Positions 22,451 to 32,505 of a DNA stretch of 47,157 nucleotides are shown piece by piece; position 1 is the first letter of the stretch; each line of letters begins with the position of its first letter. The notes below the pieces were generated by a model. It was not told the DNA's origin. It ran no database searches and worked only from the letters and a program-made list of their open reading frames with translations. The stretch lies in IMG/VR virus record IMGVR_UViG_3300022187_000056, positions 1 through 47,157 of that record, one strand, 5' to 3'. The DNA is from a virus. The translations under genes were made by a program, and so were the position numbers.

Positions 22451-25400
22451 TTAAATTGTAGCGCCTGATTTAAACCCAAATCCCTTGGCCAATACGTCAA
22501 ACTGTCTCACAACTTTAACATCATTTTTGTCGAAGAAATCAATATCAAAGTCGTCTAACGTTTTGTTACTAATTACATAGTAATCACCCTGACTTGCATT
22601 GTCTTGTGTTATCTGAATTGCAGGTGTTGTGCCTGGTCCCTTAAAGCCTGGTGAGTACGTTACAGTAGTAGAACCTGGAATGACCGATGTTAAGTTCTCG
22701 AAACTTACGTCCCTATCGGGCATGTCAGATCGAATAACAGCGTCAAAGACACGCGGCGTAACCACTGGATTGTTACTGATTAATCTGACACGAAACTGGA
22801 AGATGCGGCCTGTGAAATCTCCGATAGTGAAAGGTATCCATGCTGTAAAATCATCAGGGTCGCCTTCACTTATCGGATCGATTATATCAAGTGAAGTCCA
22901 GTTCGCCATTGCAAAAGGCGTGTCTCTAGCTCGATATTCTGTTACAACGTCCCAGTCCGCGACAGTTGTGGTAGCAAGTTGAGCTACCGTATCGAGTGTC
23001 ACCCAATTAACCATTAAGTCAGCATCACTAAAACCTTCAGCAGTTACCAAGGACTGAAGACGAACGGTGAAAATATCACCTAAGTCTAAAAAGTCTTCGT
23101 AAAAATAGAACCCTTCAGGTTCGTAAATAGTTGGTGCAGTTTCAGCAAGTAATAAAGTTCCACCGAAGTCAACAGTTCGATCTAAACTTCCAGGTAGTGT
23201 TGGAAAGTCGTCTGTCTCTTCGATAACGTTAAGGTCGAAAAGTTCTGGAATAGATGTAATGGCTATCGCTTCGTTAGTTGATTCGTTCCCATTAAAGTCA
23301 ATCACTTTTATGAAGTATGAACCTGTACGAGCTTGAACGTTTGCGGTATTTGTATTTTTATCAATGTCCACTAAGAAAACTGATTGTTCCCATATAGCTG
23401 TCAGAGATGGAGCGTATCTTAGCTGATATTTTTGAACATCACAGTCTGCTACAAGCGACCACGTTAACTGCATAGTTTGGTTAGTGATGTTAATGAATAA
23501 ACCGTCAACGTCACTAGGCGGTGTACTCTTGGCGGTTGGAGTTGATGTAACAGCACTTACGTTACCTAATTGAAGTTTAGAACCTGTAGGACTTACGGCG
23601 AGAACTTTAAATGAATGAACATCACCAAGGAAAGTTTGATCTACGGTATGACGGTAATTAAGTGTTGTACTTGTTCCATCTAAGTAAAAACCTTGACCTG
23701 AGTTTACATATATTTCAAACGCTTCAAACGTCCCGCTTGTTGGAGCTTCCCATTCAAGATCGATGAAGTAAACATAGTCGTTACCATCGCAATCAAAAGT
23801 GTTACCTGTTACAGCGAGGTTAACCACTTCCGTAGGAGGTGTTAAGTTCTCGTCTTGAATTGTAGATAATTGCGGGTTGTAATCTGGAATGTTAACAGAT
23901 GATTCAGCATCAAAGATCGCATCGTTCTTTTCAACTAATGTAAGAGTAGCGGTTAAATTTCTATTAGGTGAAACAGTCTTTACAATACAATCGTAAGTTA
24001 CTTGAGATATTTCCCCCCATATTATTAAGTCGCCTACGTTTGGTATAAGGCCATCGAGAGTAGCAGTTACTTCATCTGTAATAGTCATTGTTGCTACCGC
24101 TGTTACACCTGAAGTAGCATTTCTAAACCTGTAACCGTAACTAGTAGCTGGTTCAGTTGCGAAGGGAGCGTCAATAGTTACGACATTACCTGCTACATTA
24201 ATTACTCTAGCGGGTACACCTCCTACTCTCATTGCATCTTGAGTGATGACTACGTAGTCACCTCTAGTACAAACCAAGTGTTCAAAGTCAACATCTATAG
24301 TTATAGTCTCTTGTCTCAACTTCAACTGAGCTAACATATAACGACCAAACCTAAACGCTTGTTCTGAGTTTGTTACAGCGAAGGTGTCTAACTCGTCAAA
24401 GTCCACCGCTGTTGTAGCATCGAACCCATCGTTGAAAACAGTTTCTTGTCTTATCTCAAAACCACTACCAGCATCTACATAATTTATTCTTAGTCCGTCA
24501 GGTATCTCACTGTAGACTCTTGTAGAAGAAAAATTGTTAGAGTTACGAGGTGTAAAAACTTGTACAGGTGTTGTCTTGGCTCTATCTATAAGCACACCGT
24601 ATCTACCATCTACTACAGTAAGTCTAGCTTGTGCGGCGTTTGTAACTCTATCTATTAGTTGAGTTAAAGTTGTGTTGAAGTCTAATACGAAGTTACACTG
24701 AAACCTTGGTTGTGAGAAAGTTGATATATTAGGCGGTGCTGTTGGTATCTCGTCACAAAAATCTGCCCATTCTTTTAATAAGTCCGCATCTAATCTATTT
24801 TGTGCGATAGCTCTTTTATTTACTTCACCTGTTAAAAGGTCTGCTAAGACCCATGCAGGGTTTTGGGTGATTTGTTTAGACCAATTGGCTCCGTCATAAA
24901 CATCTAAAACAGATGTAGCAATGGCCGACAAGTTTTCAATAACTCCGTTCAATTGATCTGTCGCCTTGATTCGCACTTCCATAAAAACGTGACGTTTAGT
25001 TGTAACTATGGGGTTGGTGTCAAAACGAGTTGTTAATATCGACCACGTTAAAGCATCGTTTCTCTGGAAGGTAAAATTATGGTTTGTGTTTTTTCTAGTT
25101 AATCTTACCTTAACATCGTTTAGAGTTTTTGGTTTAAAAATGACAGTTACATTAGAGTTGGGTGTCTGTAAGTTATCGATTGTTATTATTCCGTTTTCGG
25201 AACTCTTAACTTTCATAACCGAAGTCGAACCACCGTCTTCAAGTATGTTGTTTGTGTGAACTCTTTGAGTTGCTGTAGCTGTGAATATTGCAGCAGGGTC
25301 ATTAGGTGTACGAACTAAATCATAAGCTATGGTCACAGTAAATTTAGCAGGTGTAGTTATTATATTCCAAGCGTTTTGTGTACCGTTAAAGTTAATAAAT

Positions 25401-26797
25401 GTGATCGTGAACATTTCTTGACCGTTAATGTAAATAAGTTCACCTACGGTAGGTACATGTATGTCAGCACTTATGTTGAAAGAGTATATGTTACCTTTTA
25501 ATATCCCTATACTCTGTTCTGCTATATCATAATAAGAAGCTTCAGGGTTTTCTAAACCTTCAGGAAAAATAAAAGCGTTTCCTACTATACTTGCTTGAAG
25601 GTTTTTGTCCGCTGGAAAAGTACTAAGTAAAGTAAAAGAGTTATTAGAAAATGAGTTAGCTAAAATTTCTTTATTAAAAGCTTGTAAGCTACTATTGAAA
25701 TCGTTAACAAAAACAAGATCATCAAAATTTCTATAGTCTTCCGTACCTACTTCAGCAAATTCAACCTTTAAATCTATTTGACTATTTCTAATCGCACCTG
25801 TTTCAAAGACTGAGAACAAACCGTTAGGCAGATTAAGAATTAAACTTATTTCTTGTTCTTCACTGTTCGTATTAGGTGTAGCGTTTCTTACAACTTGATA
25901 ATCGTCTACTGGCGGTGGACCTGGATTGTTTTCGTTAGCGTTAATAGCAACACCAATTGATTGTTGTGTTACATCACCTTTATAAAGTTGAAAATTATTA
26001 CTTAAAGCTTGATCCCATATACCTTCTTCTACTCCAGGTTTGTTTAAATCCACCAACCTAAAATCAACTTGAGAAAATTCAGATAAAAGCGTTTCACCTA
26101 TTCTAAATTGATCGAGTGCCAAGGGTCCGAGTCCGAAGTCATAAATAGCGTAAAAGTAGTTAGACAAAGCACCGTTGTTGTCAGGGTCAGCTTCGGAACT
26201 TAAATAAAAGTTTGCAGCAAGGACAGGGAATATTCTATGTGTCCCATAAACTTTAGGTACTGTTCTTAGTTTTCTACTCTGATTGTTTTGATTCGTAATA
26301 GAGAAACTTTGTGAATTAGAAAAACCATCTGCCTCAGAAGCGTTGAAACCCAAAGCGTTGTTGAGAGGTGGTATTAGAGCATTAAATAAAAGCGTGGAAC
26401 CGATTGCCGCACCAGCGGTGGCAAGTGCTGAACCGAAGGCCGCACCTGTACCTGTACCGAAGGCCGCGCCACCAGCAGGGGAAGTTATGACAGCAACAAC
26501 AGCGGTGATAGTTATAATGGCAACTTGCTTAAATATTTGACCACCTTCACCACCTCTAGGTGTTACGGCGAATAATACTGACTTACCTTGTAAAGGTTTA
26601 GAGGTTTTCCAATACCTTCTATATACTTCATGACCTCCAATATAAACTTTGAAGTATTTGTCGTATCCTTCCCTTGGTAATTTATTAGCTTTTAAAACCT
26701 CTTCATACATTTCTTCGATTGTTGCATCATCTTTCACAACCAAGACTTTGCTATCGGTACTTAAAGGGTTTTTCCTAACTACTATTTCTTTCGACAT
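22451..26797 (-). CDS. tail tip / host specificity protein J
   Basis: 1448 residues. A beta-grasp-like N-terminus (about 1-85, which may include the lambda I function) precedes a glycine/alanine-rich hydrophobic segment (QVAIITITAVVAVITSPAGG and onward), then the large tip body. Fibronectin-type III-like domains begin near 981 (PPTEVVNLAV) and 1091 (PPSDVDGLFI). It closes the tail tube and carries or forms the receptor-binding tip. It overlaps the K-like gene by 16 bases and precedes the fibre gene, as in lambda-like tails. Confidence 0.85.
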   Translation of the reverse strand: MSKEIVVRKNPLSTDSKVLVVKDDATIEEMYEEVLKANKLPREGYDKYFKVYIGGHEVYRRYWKTSKPLQGKSVLFAVTPRGGEGGQIFKQVAIITITAVVAVITSPAGGAAFGTGTGAAFGSALATAGAAIGSTLLFNALIPPLNNALGFNASEADGFSNSQSFSITNQNNQSRKLRTVPKVYGTHRIFPVLAANFYLSSEADPDNNGALSNYFYAIYDFGLGPLALDQFRIGETLLSEFSQVDFRLVDLNKPGVEEGIWDQALSNNFQLYKGDVTQQSIGVAINANENNPGPPPVDDYQVVRNATPNTNSEEQEISLILNLPNGLFSVFETGAIRNSQIDLKVEFAEVGTEDYRNFDDLVFVNDFNSSLQAFNKEILANSFSNNSFTLLSTFPADKNLQASIVGNAFIFPEGLENPEASYYDIAEQSIGILKGNIYSFNISADIHVPTVGELIYINGQEMFTITFINFNGTQNAWNIITTPAKFTVTIAYDLVRTPNDPAAIFTATATQRVHTNNILEDGGSTSVMKVKSSENGIITIDNLQTPNSNVTVIFKPKTLNDVKVRLTRKNTNHNFTFQRNDALTWSILTTRFDTNPIVTTKRHVFMEVRIKATDQLNGVIENLSAIATSVLDVYDGANWSKQITQNPAWVLADLLTGEVNKRAIAQNRLDADLLKEWADFCDEIPTAPPNISTFSQPRFQCNFVLDFNTTLTQLIDRVTNAAQARLTVVDGRYGVLIDRAKTTPVQVFTPRNSNNFSSTRVYSEIPDGLRINYVDAGSGFEIRQETVFNDGFDATTAVDFDELDTFAVTNSEQAFRFGRYMLAQLKLRQETITIDVDFEHLVCTRGDYVVITQDAMRVGGVPARVINVAGNVVTIDAPFATEPATSYGYRFRNATSGVTAVATMTITDEVTATLDGLIPNVGDLIIWGEISQVTYDCIVKTVSPNRNLTATLTLVEKNDAIFDAESSVNIPDYNPQLSTIQDENLTPPTEVVNLAVTGNTFDCDGNDYVYFIDLEWEAPTSGTFEAFEIYVNSGQGFYLDGTSTTLNYRHTVDQTFLGDVHSFKVLAVSPTGSKLQLGNVSAVTSTPTAKSTPPSDVDGLFINITNQTMQLTWSLVADCDVQKYQLRYAPSLTAIWEQSVFLVDIDKNTNTANVQARTGSYFIKVIDFNGNESTNEAIAITSIPELFDLNVIEETDDFPTLPGSLDRTVDFGGTLLLAETAPTIYEPEGFYFYEDFLDLGDIFTVRLQSLVTAEGFSDADLMVNWVTLDTVAQLATTTVADWDVVTEYRARDTPFAMANWTSLDIIDPISEGDPDDFTAWIPFTIGDFTGRIFQFRVRLISNNPVVTPRVFDAVIRSDMPDRDVSFENLTSVIPGSTTVTYSPGFKGPGTTPAIQITQDNASQGDYYVISNKTLDDFDIDFFDKNDVKVVRQFDVLAKGFGFKSGATI

Positions 26798-27171
26798 CTG
26801 TAATAACCTTCAATTCTTTTAGTCCATTTATCGAAACGTTCTAGACTACTACCAACACCTTGCCTAGAATGAAGGAAACGATTCTCGTCAATATAAACTC
26901 CGATATGACAAGTAAGACCTACGATTCTGATTAACATTATGTCACCCATCCTAGGTGTTGTAACTTCTTCAAAACCTTCTAGCTGATCGTTCACTAATTG
27001 TTCTGTTTCTTTTTTTGTAGGTCTAATACTACCGTAAAGTTTTTCTAATTTGATACCAAATATATCATCGTAAAAATATTGAACCAATTCGTAACAGTCT
27101 TTATCTTCGTAAGGTATTCCTACAAACTTACGTAAATAACCCTGGGTAAATTGTTGGTGTGTATCGTTCAC
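26782..27171 (-). CDS. NlpC/P60 tail tip assembly protein (lambda K-like)
   Basis: 129 residues with the NlpC/P60 layout: catalytic cysteine in DKDCYELVQYFYDD near 26, then GDIMLIRIVGLTCHIGVYI (histidine near 89) and RFLHSRQG. Family members cut peptidoglycan crosslinks and help the tail cross the wall. The frame opens with GTG at 27171 and overlaps the L-like gene by 44 bases; the exact start is uncertain. Confidence 0.8.
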   Translation of the reverse strand: MNDTHQQFTQGYLRKFVGIPYEDKDCYELVQYFYDDIFGIKLEKLYGSIRPTKKETEQLVNDQLEGFEEVTTPRMGDIMLIRIVGLTCHIGVYIDENRFLHSRQGVGSSLERFDKWTKRIEGYYRCRKK

Positions 27172-27598
27172 TTGTTAACTCAGTATGTAAAAAATCATCT
27201 AAAAATAAGTCGGCGTTGATGGTCCTGCTGTCGTACCTAACATTACTTATCTTAAATTCATTAAAAGATATTTCTACAGTGTCAGGGTCACTCGCAAGAA
27301 CTAATTCAATTGTTGTATCTATAGGTGTTGTCACCGATCTTATTTCATCTATTAAATCTAATGAAACATTATCGAATTGTATTTGTGACTTTAAAACATT
27401 AACACCGTCTTCAGCAGGTAGATTGATTCTCATAGGGAAAGCGATGTGAGTGTTACCTCTACTGATAACATCTTCAGTATTGTTAACTAACCTAAGAGTT
27501 GTAAAAGAAGTGTGAGTAAGAGTGACAAGCATTAAAAGCGGGTCGTCACTTCTTTCTCCGTATAATTGCGCTAATAGATTATTAGTTAAACTTCTCAC
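27128..27598 (-). CDS. DUF1833 / lambda L-like minor tail protein
   Basis: 156 residues from the GTG at 27598, which overlaps the TGA of the M-like gene (GTGA) and follows GGAGG; a TTG at 27613 is in frame but less plausible. The pattern LMLVTLTHTSFTTLRLVNNT is typical of DUF1833 tail proteins. It sits between M-like and K-like genes, consistent with a distal tail or tip component. No cysteine cluster like that of lambda L. Confidence 0.75.
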   Translation of the reverse strand: MRSLTNNLLAQLYGERSDDPLLMLVTLTHTSFTTLRLVNNTEDVISRGNTHIAFPMRINLPAEDGVNVLKSQIQFDNVSLDLIDEIRSVTTPIDTTIELVLASDPDTVEISFNEFKISNVRYDSRTINADLFLDDFLHTELTSERYTPTIYPGLFT

Positions 27599-27948
27599 GC
27601 AATCTGCCTCCAAACAAAAGATATTCTAAAATATGTTCCACCTAGAGTTGTTATGGAAGGTCTACCTTTAAATTGATATTCGCCTGTGACACCGCTTATA
27701 GGGTGGTCATAATTAAAAGTTAATGTTCCACCTGCCAAGGTGGTCTTGAAGAATGTTTCAAAGTCAGCGTAATCAGTTCTTTCAAGTTCTATAGTACCTC
27801 TAAGATCATCGAACTCTTTGGTATAACGTTGACGTTTCTTAGGTGGGCCAACTTCATTAGGTGTCTCGATTGCACTATCACCGAAAGTAAGTTGAAAACC
27901 TGCCTGGTTAAATTTCTGCTGTAAAGAAGCTGGGAATGATTCTGCCAT
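27595..27948 (-). CDS. lambda M-like distal tail protein
   Basis: 117 residues, FEDL-type beta-rich protein with GGTLTFNYDHPISG and a TYFRISFVWRQIA end, as in minor tail protein M family members. The ATG overlaps the tape measure stop (TAATG). Position directly after the tape measure fits the distal tail ring. Confidence 0.7.
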   Translation of the reverse strand: MAESFPASLQQKFNQAGFQLTFGDSAIETPNEVGPPKKRQRYTKEFDDLRGTIELERTDYADFETFFKTTLAGGTLTFNYDHPISGVTGEYQFKGRPSITTLGGTYFRISFVWRQIA

Positions 27949-30500
27949 TATCTACCTTGTCGTTGAAGTCCGAATATCTCACCGAAGCTTTGATCAAACT
28001 CACCGTTAGCTAAACCATCTCTAACGGTGTTTCCGATAACAATGTCTAATATCTTGCTTCCGTCAGAGCTTATTCTTTCCTGAGTGTCTACGTCACTTCC
28101 GGTATTGTTGATTACATTTACTTGAACGTTGCTTGCACCTGAAGCATCAACACCTAAACGTCCACCACGACCCCTTCTCAAAGGAACGATTGCCTCGGCA
28201 CCCGCCTCACCCATGACACCTGTGCGTCCACCGTTAAGCGGGAATAATGTCGGACCTGTTACGATACCGCCAGTAGCGAAAGGTATTATGTTACCACCCC
28301 TGAGCGCCATACCGTTAGCGGCAAAAGCGGTGTTACTTGGTGCTGAAGGTCCAACGTTGTTTTGTATTGTTTGAGGTGAACCTGCACTTGCAGAGAACAA
28401 ACCTCTACCTAAAGCATTGGCCAATGGTCCTATAATTGCGGCCCTAATAATAATTCTGTTTATGTCACTCAATATATCTTGAGTAAATTTAGAGAACTCA
28501 AATCTCCCAGTCTTGGTAAACTCAACTATCGAGTCTTCTAATCTAGAGAAAGCTTGTTGGATACCGTTAGATACTTGTTTCGCTACGTTACCTGCATCTC
28601 TAGCGACTCTGTTTAACCCATCTTGAACACCAAGGAAAGCTGATTCTAAATTAAACGCTTCGCCTTTTAATTCGATTAAACCTTGTCTGTATTGATCTAC
28701 TGTTATGATACCTTCTCTGAAGTCTTGATTTAATTTTTCTAAGTTTATGGCCCGTATAGATTCGTTGTAACTATCAATGTCACCAGTCAAACTGAACTGT
28801 TGATTCAATTGTTTTAAAGTTAAACCTAATTTGTTCTTTCTAATTTCATCGGCTAATTTTTTAAGACCTTTGTTTAATTTAGTTAGTCTTATTTCACCTC
28901 TGTCAAACGAGTCATTGAGTTGATCAGTGTCTAATCTTAGCAACGCTTTATTGTACTTATCTACGTCACCAGTTTTCCTAAACTCGGCATTAATGTCCGT
29001 AAGAGTTTTAGTGACTTCACTTTTGTTTAATTCGTCAGCTAGTTTTTTAAGACCTTTTACAAGGTCTTTACGATCTATAGTGCCTTTCTTGAAGGACTCG
29101 TTGAGTTTGTCTATTTGAAGTTTGTTTAAAGCTTTGTCGTATTCTTCAACGCTGATCCTGTTAGCGATGAATAAAGTATTTAATTCTTTAAGTGTCGGTA
29201 CACCTTTCTCGAAGTTTAAAGTTGCTTTGTCTAAATCGGCGGCGGCGTTTTTTAGAATATCGGTTGGGCTACCTTTGAAAGTTTTAGGGTCAACTGTTAA
29301 ACCTTGATCTAGTAATTGCCTAGTTTCTTTTAATTGTCTTCTTAAAAGCGTAAGATTTTTTTCACCTTTTTTAATTTGCTCATCGCTACCTATAAACTCA
29401 CCAGTGTTAGGTAATTTCCTAATATTCGCTATTAACTCACTTTGAGTTTTAATCTCTTTAGTTAGTCTAGTCGATCTTTGCAATAATGTTTCAGAAGCTA
29501 ACGCCTCGTTACTTGCTTTATTTGCCTTGGCAGCAGCGAAACCTAAACCTACTAAAGCAGCGGTTAAAGCGTTCGCGGAACTAAGGAATTTGGCCGAAGC
29601 TGAAGCAAGTGTAAAAGTTTGGAGTTGTTCACCTAATCTAACCAATGCTTTACTTGCTACAAACCCTGCAATTATACCGAACAACTCTTTTAAATTATCA
29701 ACAGTAAACTCAACACCTTTGGCGAATTTAGAAGCAATCCCAAACTCTTGGTTAAGTTCATTAACCGCTTGCTTTAATCTATCCAAGCCTAAAGTAGCAG
29801 CTTGCTCGAAAGTAATTCTTAATTGTCCAGCTTTTTTGTTTATTTCATCAAAGTTCTTGGCCAATGCTTGAAGGACTCTTTCACTTGTGATCCCGCCTGT
29901 TTCAGCGAATTTAATTAAGTCACCTCTAGCAACGTTTAACTCTTCAGAAAGTATTCCTGCAAATACAGCATTGGATTCTAACACCGAGCGTAATTCTTGA
30001 CCACGCAGTGCGCCAGCACTTAAACCCTGCGTCAATTGGATTGTTGAGGCGGTACTTTCCGCTATGGTAGAACCTGATAACCTAAAGGTTTGCTGTAAAG
30101 CTGTTGTAACCGCTACGACTTGTTCACTACTTAAACCAAGTTCCTCAGTTGATAAAGCTACCCTGTTGTAGATTTCACCAAGGGATGCGACTGAAGTTCT
30201 GGTAGCAGCGGCGGCGGCACGTATCTGTCCAAATACATCTCTAGCTTTTTCACTAGAACCCGTAAAAACTGCAATTCTATCTTCTAATAATTGAAACTCG
30301 TCTGCGGCCTTTGCAATCTCTCTCACACCGAAAGCAGCGATGAAACCTCTAAAGGCGTTCTGAAGTCTCCCTAGGCCTTGTGAAGCTCGCTTAACGTTAC
30401 GATTAAGCTTCCCCATTTCGCTTGATATTTTTCTGAGTGTTCCATCTCCAGTAGAGATGACTTTAATATCAATTACTCTTGTTTGCTTTGGAGGGGCCAT
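27948..30500 (-). CDS. tail tape measure protein
   Basis: 850 residues. The N-terminus shows the tape measure domain (KAADEFQLLEDRIAVFTGSS, SEELNVARGDLIKFAETG). Three helical repeats of about 61 residues lie at about 435-615 (GLKKLADE and LNxxF motifs). The C-terminus has FATGGIVTGPTLFPLN and GVMGEAGAEAIVPL, as in lambda H-like proteins. By the usual 0.15 nm per residue, the tail would be about 125 nm. The ATG lies inside the T reading frame of the frameshift product. Confidence 0.9.
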   Translation of the reverse strand: MAPPKQTRVIDIKVISTGDGTLRKISSEMGKLNRNVKRASQGLGRLQNAFRGFIAAFGVREIAKAADEFQLLEDRIAVFTGSSEKARDVFGQIRAAAAATRTSVASLGEIYNRVALSTEELGLSSEQVVAVTTALQQTFRLSGSTIAESTASTIQLTQGLSAGALRGQELRSVLESNAVFAGILSEELNVARGDLIKFAETGGITSERVLQALAKNFDEINKKAGQLRITFEQAATLGLDRLKQAVNELNQEFGIASKFAKGVEFTVDNLKELFGIIAGFVASKALVRLGEQLQTFTLASASAKFLSSANALTAALVGLGFAAAKANKASNEALASETLLQRSTRLTKEIKTQSELIANIRKLPNTGEFIGSDEQIKKGEKNLTLLRRQLKETRQLLDQGLTVDPKTFKGSPTDILKNAAADLDKATLNFEKGVPTLKELNTLFIANRISVEEYDKALNKLQIDKLNESFKKGTIDRKDLVKGLKKLADELNKSEVTKTLTDINAEFRKTGDVDKYNKALLRLDTDQLNDSFDRGEIRLTKLNKGLKKLADEIRKNKLGLTLKQLNQQFSLTGDIDSYNESIRAINLEKLNQDFREGIITVDQYRQGLIELKGEAFNLESAFLGVQDGLNRVARDAGNVAKQVSNGIQQAFSRLEDSIVEFTKTGRFEFSKFTQDILSDINRIIIRAAIIGPLANALGRGLFSASAGSPQTIQNNVGPSAPSNTAFAANGMALRGGNIIPFATGGIVTGPTLFPLNGGRTGVMGEAGAEAIVPLRRGRGGRLGVDASGASNVQVNVINNTGSDVDTQERISSDGSKILDIVIGNTVRDGLANGEFDQSFGEIFGLQRQGR

Positions 30501-31193
30501 TATCTTTATCTCGATGTTTTATAATAATATCGTCGAGTTTTCGCACTAAGTAAAGAAACTCGTCAAAGTCTTGAATCCCTTTAATCGTAGCAAAGTTATG
30601 TATGTCAGTAAAAGGAATTGGCCCATTAGACATACCGTTTCTACAGGTATCTAGCTCAAAGAAATACTCTAGGTAAATACTAAAAGGTCCTATATTAGGT
30701 TCTTCGGCCCCTTCCTTTATTTTCCCACGTTGAAGTAGACTATAATAGAACTCTAGTTTATTTCCCCACTTGAGTTGCCACTCTAAGTAGGTCGCTAAGA
30801 GTTTCCCAATTCTACTTTGTAGTTGTCTATTTTTTGTGCGTGAGCGATTAATTCATTTGTCAATTCTGGAAGTTCGATTAAAAGTTCAATCGCCTTTTCA
30901 GTTGAAAATTCTTGAGGTTCACCGTCAATTTCTACACCTTTCCAATCAGTCAAACACGACTCGACAAAAGCTTTCGTCATTAGTTCTGTTTCTAGGTCAG
31001 GGTCTAGAGTTCCTTTTTGAATTTGAAGGGTATATGGTTTGTTATATTTTGCGATGGCCTGTCTAACTTTGTCCGAGTTCTTGCCACCGAATCGACGTAC
31101 TCTAAATTGTAATTCTTCAGAAATTCTAAACCAGATTCCAGAAGATTCCATGTCACCATTTGTTGCGTAAAAACTGTGAAGATTTGATTTCAT
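30469..31193 (-). CDS. gpGT tail assembly chaperone (programmed -1 frameshift)
   Basis: Ribosomes reading gene G meet GGGAAAC at 30807-30801 (minus strand), positioned as G GGA AAC in the zero frame, two codons before the G stop. A -1 slip continues through 110 further codons with no stop to TGA at 30471-30469, giving 241 residues. The T part begins LLATYLEWQLKWGNKLEFYY and ends near KHRDKDNGPSKANKSN. It has no start codon of its own, so simple gene finding misses it. In lambda the G:GT ratio controls tail assembly on the tape measure. Confidence 0.85.
30795..31193 (-). CDS. gpG-like tail assembly chaperone
   Basis: 132 residues between the tube gene and the tape measure, the fixed place of gpG in siphoviruses. 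The sequence is acidic and helical in the second half (STEKAIELLIELPELTNELI). ATG after AAAGGAAA. The C-terminus (VELGNS) contains the slippery codons. It binds the tape measure and the tube subunits during assembly, by analogy with lambda. Confidence 0.8.
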   Translation of the reverse strand: MKSNLHSFYATNGDMESSGIWFRISEELQFRVRRFGGKNSDKVRQAIAKYNKPYTLQIQKGTLDPDLETELMTKAFVESCLTDWKGVEIDGEPQEFSTEKAIELLIELPELTNELIAHAQKIDNYKVELGNS

Positions 31194-31225
31194 TTAACTT
31201 TCCTTTAACAATAACGTAAATAATG

Positions 31226-31291
31226 AGGGAGGGTTTCAGAGAAGTCGTAGACGAAGATCGAGCAGATGTTAGGGCCGACCTCCCTGAAACC
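31226..31291 (-). promoter_or_regulatory. alternative stem structures between tube and chaperone genes
   Basis: Two overlapping pairings are possible: GGTTTCAG (31232-31239) with CTGAAACC (31284-31291), or AGGGAGG (31226-31232) with CCTCCCT (31279-31285). They share bases, so only one can form. No minus-strand T-run follows. It may attenuate transcription or stabilise the tube mRNA. Confidence 0.4.
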
Positions 31292-31303
31292 TTTTCTTAT
31301 AAA

Positions 31304-32488
31304 TTAACTTCTAAACATTTTAAGCGATTTCTCGTTACTTGCGCCAACTTTGGCTACACCTGTCATATTTAAAAATACATCTTGGTTGATCCCAGTTGAC
31401 GCAGGGTCTTCAAACGATAGCTGCACCGCAGGAAGAAAGAATCCGTAGAAACCATCTGAATTTTTTACAATGAACCCTAGAGAAATAGGGTCTTGAGTTA
31501 GTTTCTTTGCTAACATGGCCCAGTTCTCGTTGGCAAGATAAGCTGTCAAAGATACTTCAATTTGTGCAGTACCCGCGTTATATGAATCTGGGGCAGCTTG
31601 TCCCACACATGTCTGGGCTGTTGCGTTATTATTGAGGTTTAAGTCAACTGACTGAATACAAAAATCTGAAGTATCTAAAGTTCCACTTGCATTATTGATC
31701 AAAAAAGGCATATCAACGGAACCGTTGAGTGAGTTACTTGTGGCAGGGCTATCGATTGTCCTACCGTCTGTTATGAAATTGGCAGCAGCTTCTACAGGTT
31801 GATAGTCGTTGCCCTGGAAACCAAATGTACTGTTTACGATTTCACCGTAAGTCACACTATGGTTCATTGTCGAAACAATCATACCTCGATAATTGATGGC
31901 CTTGTCAGTAAGGTCTAAAAATGCTTTTTCCATTGAGAAAGATTTTTGAGTAATACCAATCTCAATCTCGTCAGCGATTTGATATGAAGTACCTACGCCG
32001 ACTTCATCAACCATTGTGTCAGGTCCAGAGAATCTAATAGTCGTAGCGTTTTGAACTTCAGTAACCATTACTTCGGTGTTGTTATTGGAGTCAGCAAAAG
32101 CAGTAAGTGTTAAAACATCTCCTACTTCAACATCAACAGTCCAGTCACCTGCGGCCCTAACAATAGTTTTTGCTGTGGTATCGATTGTTAAATCAACCGC
32201 GACAGGAGCTTTAGCATCCCATGATGAATACATTGCTGATTCGATGAAGTCGTCTGTAATATCTTCCTTGGCAAGTTCAGAGTTTACATCACCGCCAACG
32301 GTTAAGCCTACTACAACTTGTCCTGAAGAGAGCCGATCCGTCCTGATACTTTGAGATTCACTCGTATCAGGTGTACCCGATAGAGCTTCTGAAGTGAATC
32401 TTGCTGTTTTAAAATTTCCAGCCACAGGTGTTTCACCGTAAACTGTTTCTTCGATTGCTGTTAATCGCACTAAATTTGCTGACGACAT
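31304..32488 (-). CDS. major tail tube protein
   Basis: 394 residues with the tube-protein start VRLTAIEETVYGETPVAGNF, common among phage tube proteins. It is larger than most, and the C-terminal half (SVDLNLNNNATAQTC and on) may include extra surface beta domains. It polymerises as rings around the tape measure. ATG with AAGGGAG upstream; the preceding gene is the tail terminator. Confidence 0.85.
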   Translation of the reverse strand: MSSANLVRLTAIEETVYGETPVAGNFKTARFTSEALSGTPDTSESQSIRTDRLSSGQVVVGLTVGGDVNSELAKEDITDDFIESAMYSSWDAKAPVAVDLTIDTTAKTIVRAAGDWTVDVEVGDVLTLTAFADSNNNTEVMVTEVQNATTIRFSGPDTMVDEVGVGTSYQIADEIEIGITQKSFSMEKAFLDLTDKAINYRGMIVSTMNHSVTYGEIVNSTFGFQGNDYQPVEAAANFITDGRTIDSPATSNSLNGSVDMPFLINNASGTLDTSDFCIQSVDLNLNNNATAQTCVGQAAPDSYNAGTAQIEVSLTAYLANENWAMLAKKLTQDPISLGFIVKNSDGFYGFFLPAVQLSFEDPASTGINQDVFLNMTGVAKVGASNEKSLKMFRS

Positions 32489-32505
32489 ATAAACTCCCTT
32501 TTATT

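Noticed and set aside
30501-30794. gap before the tape measure as intergenic DNA
   Set aside because: It is coding in the -1 frame after the GGGAAAC slip (T part of GT).
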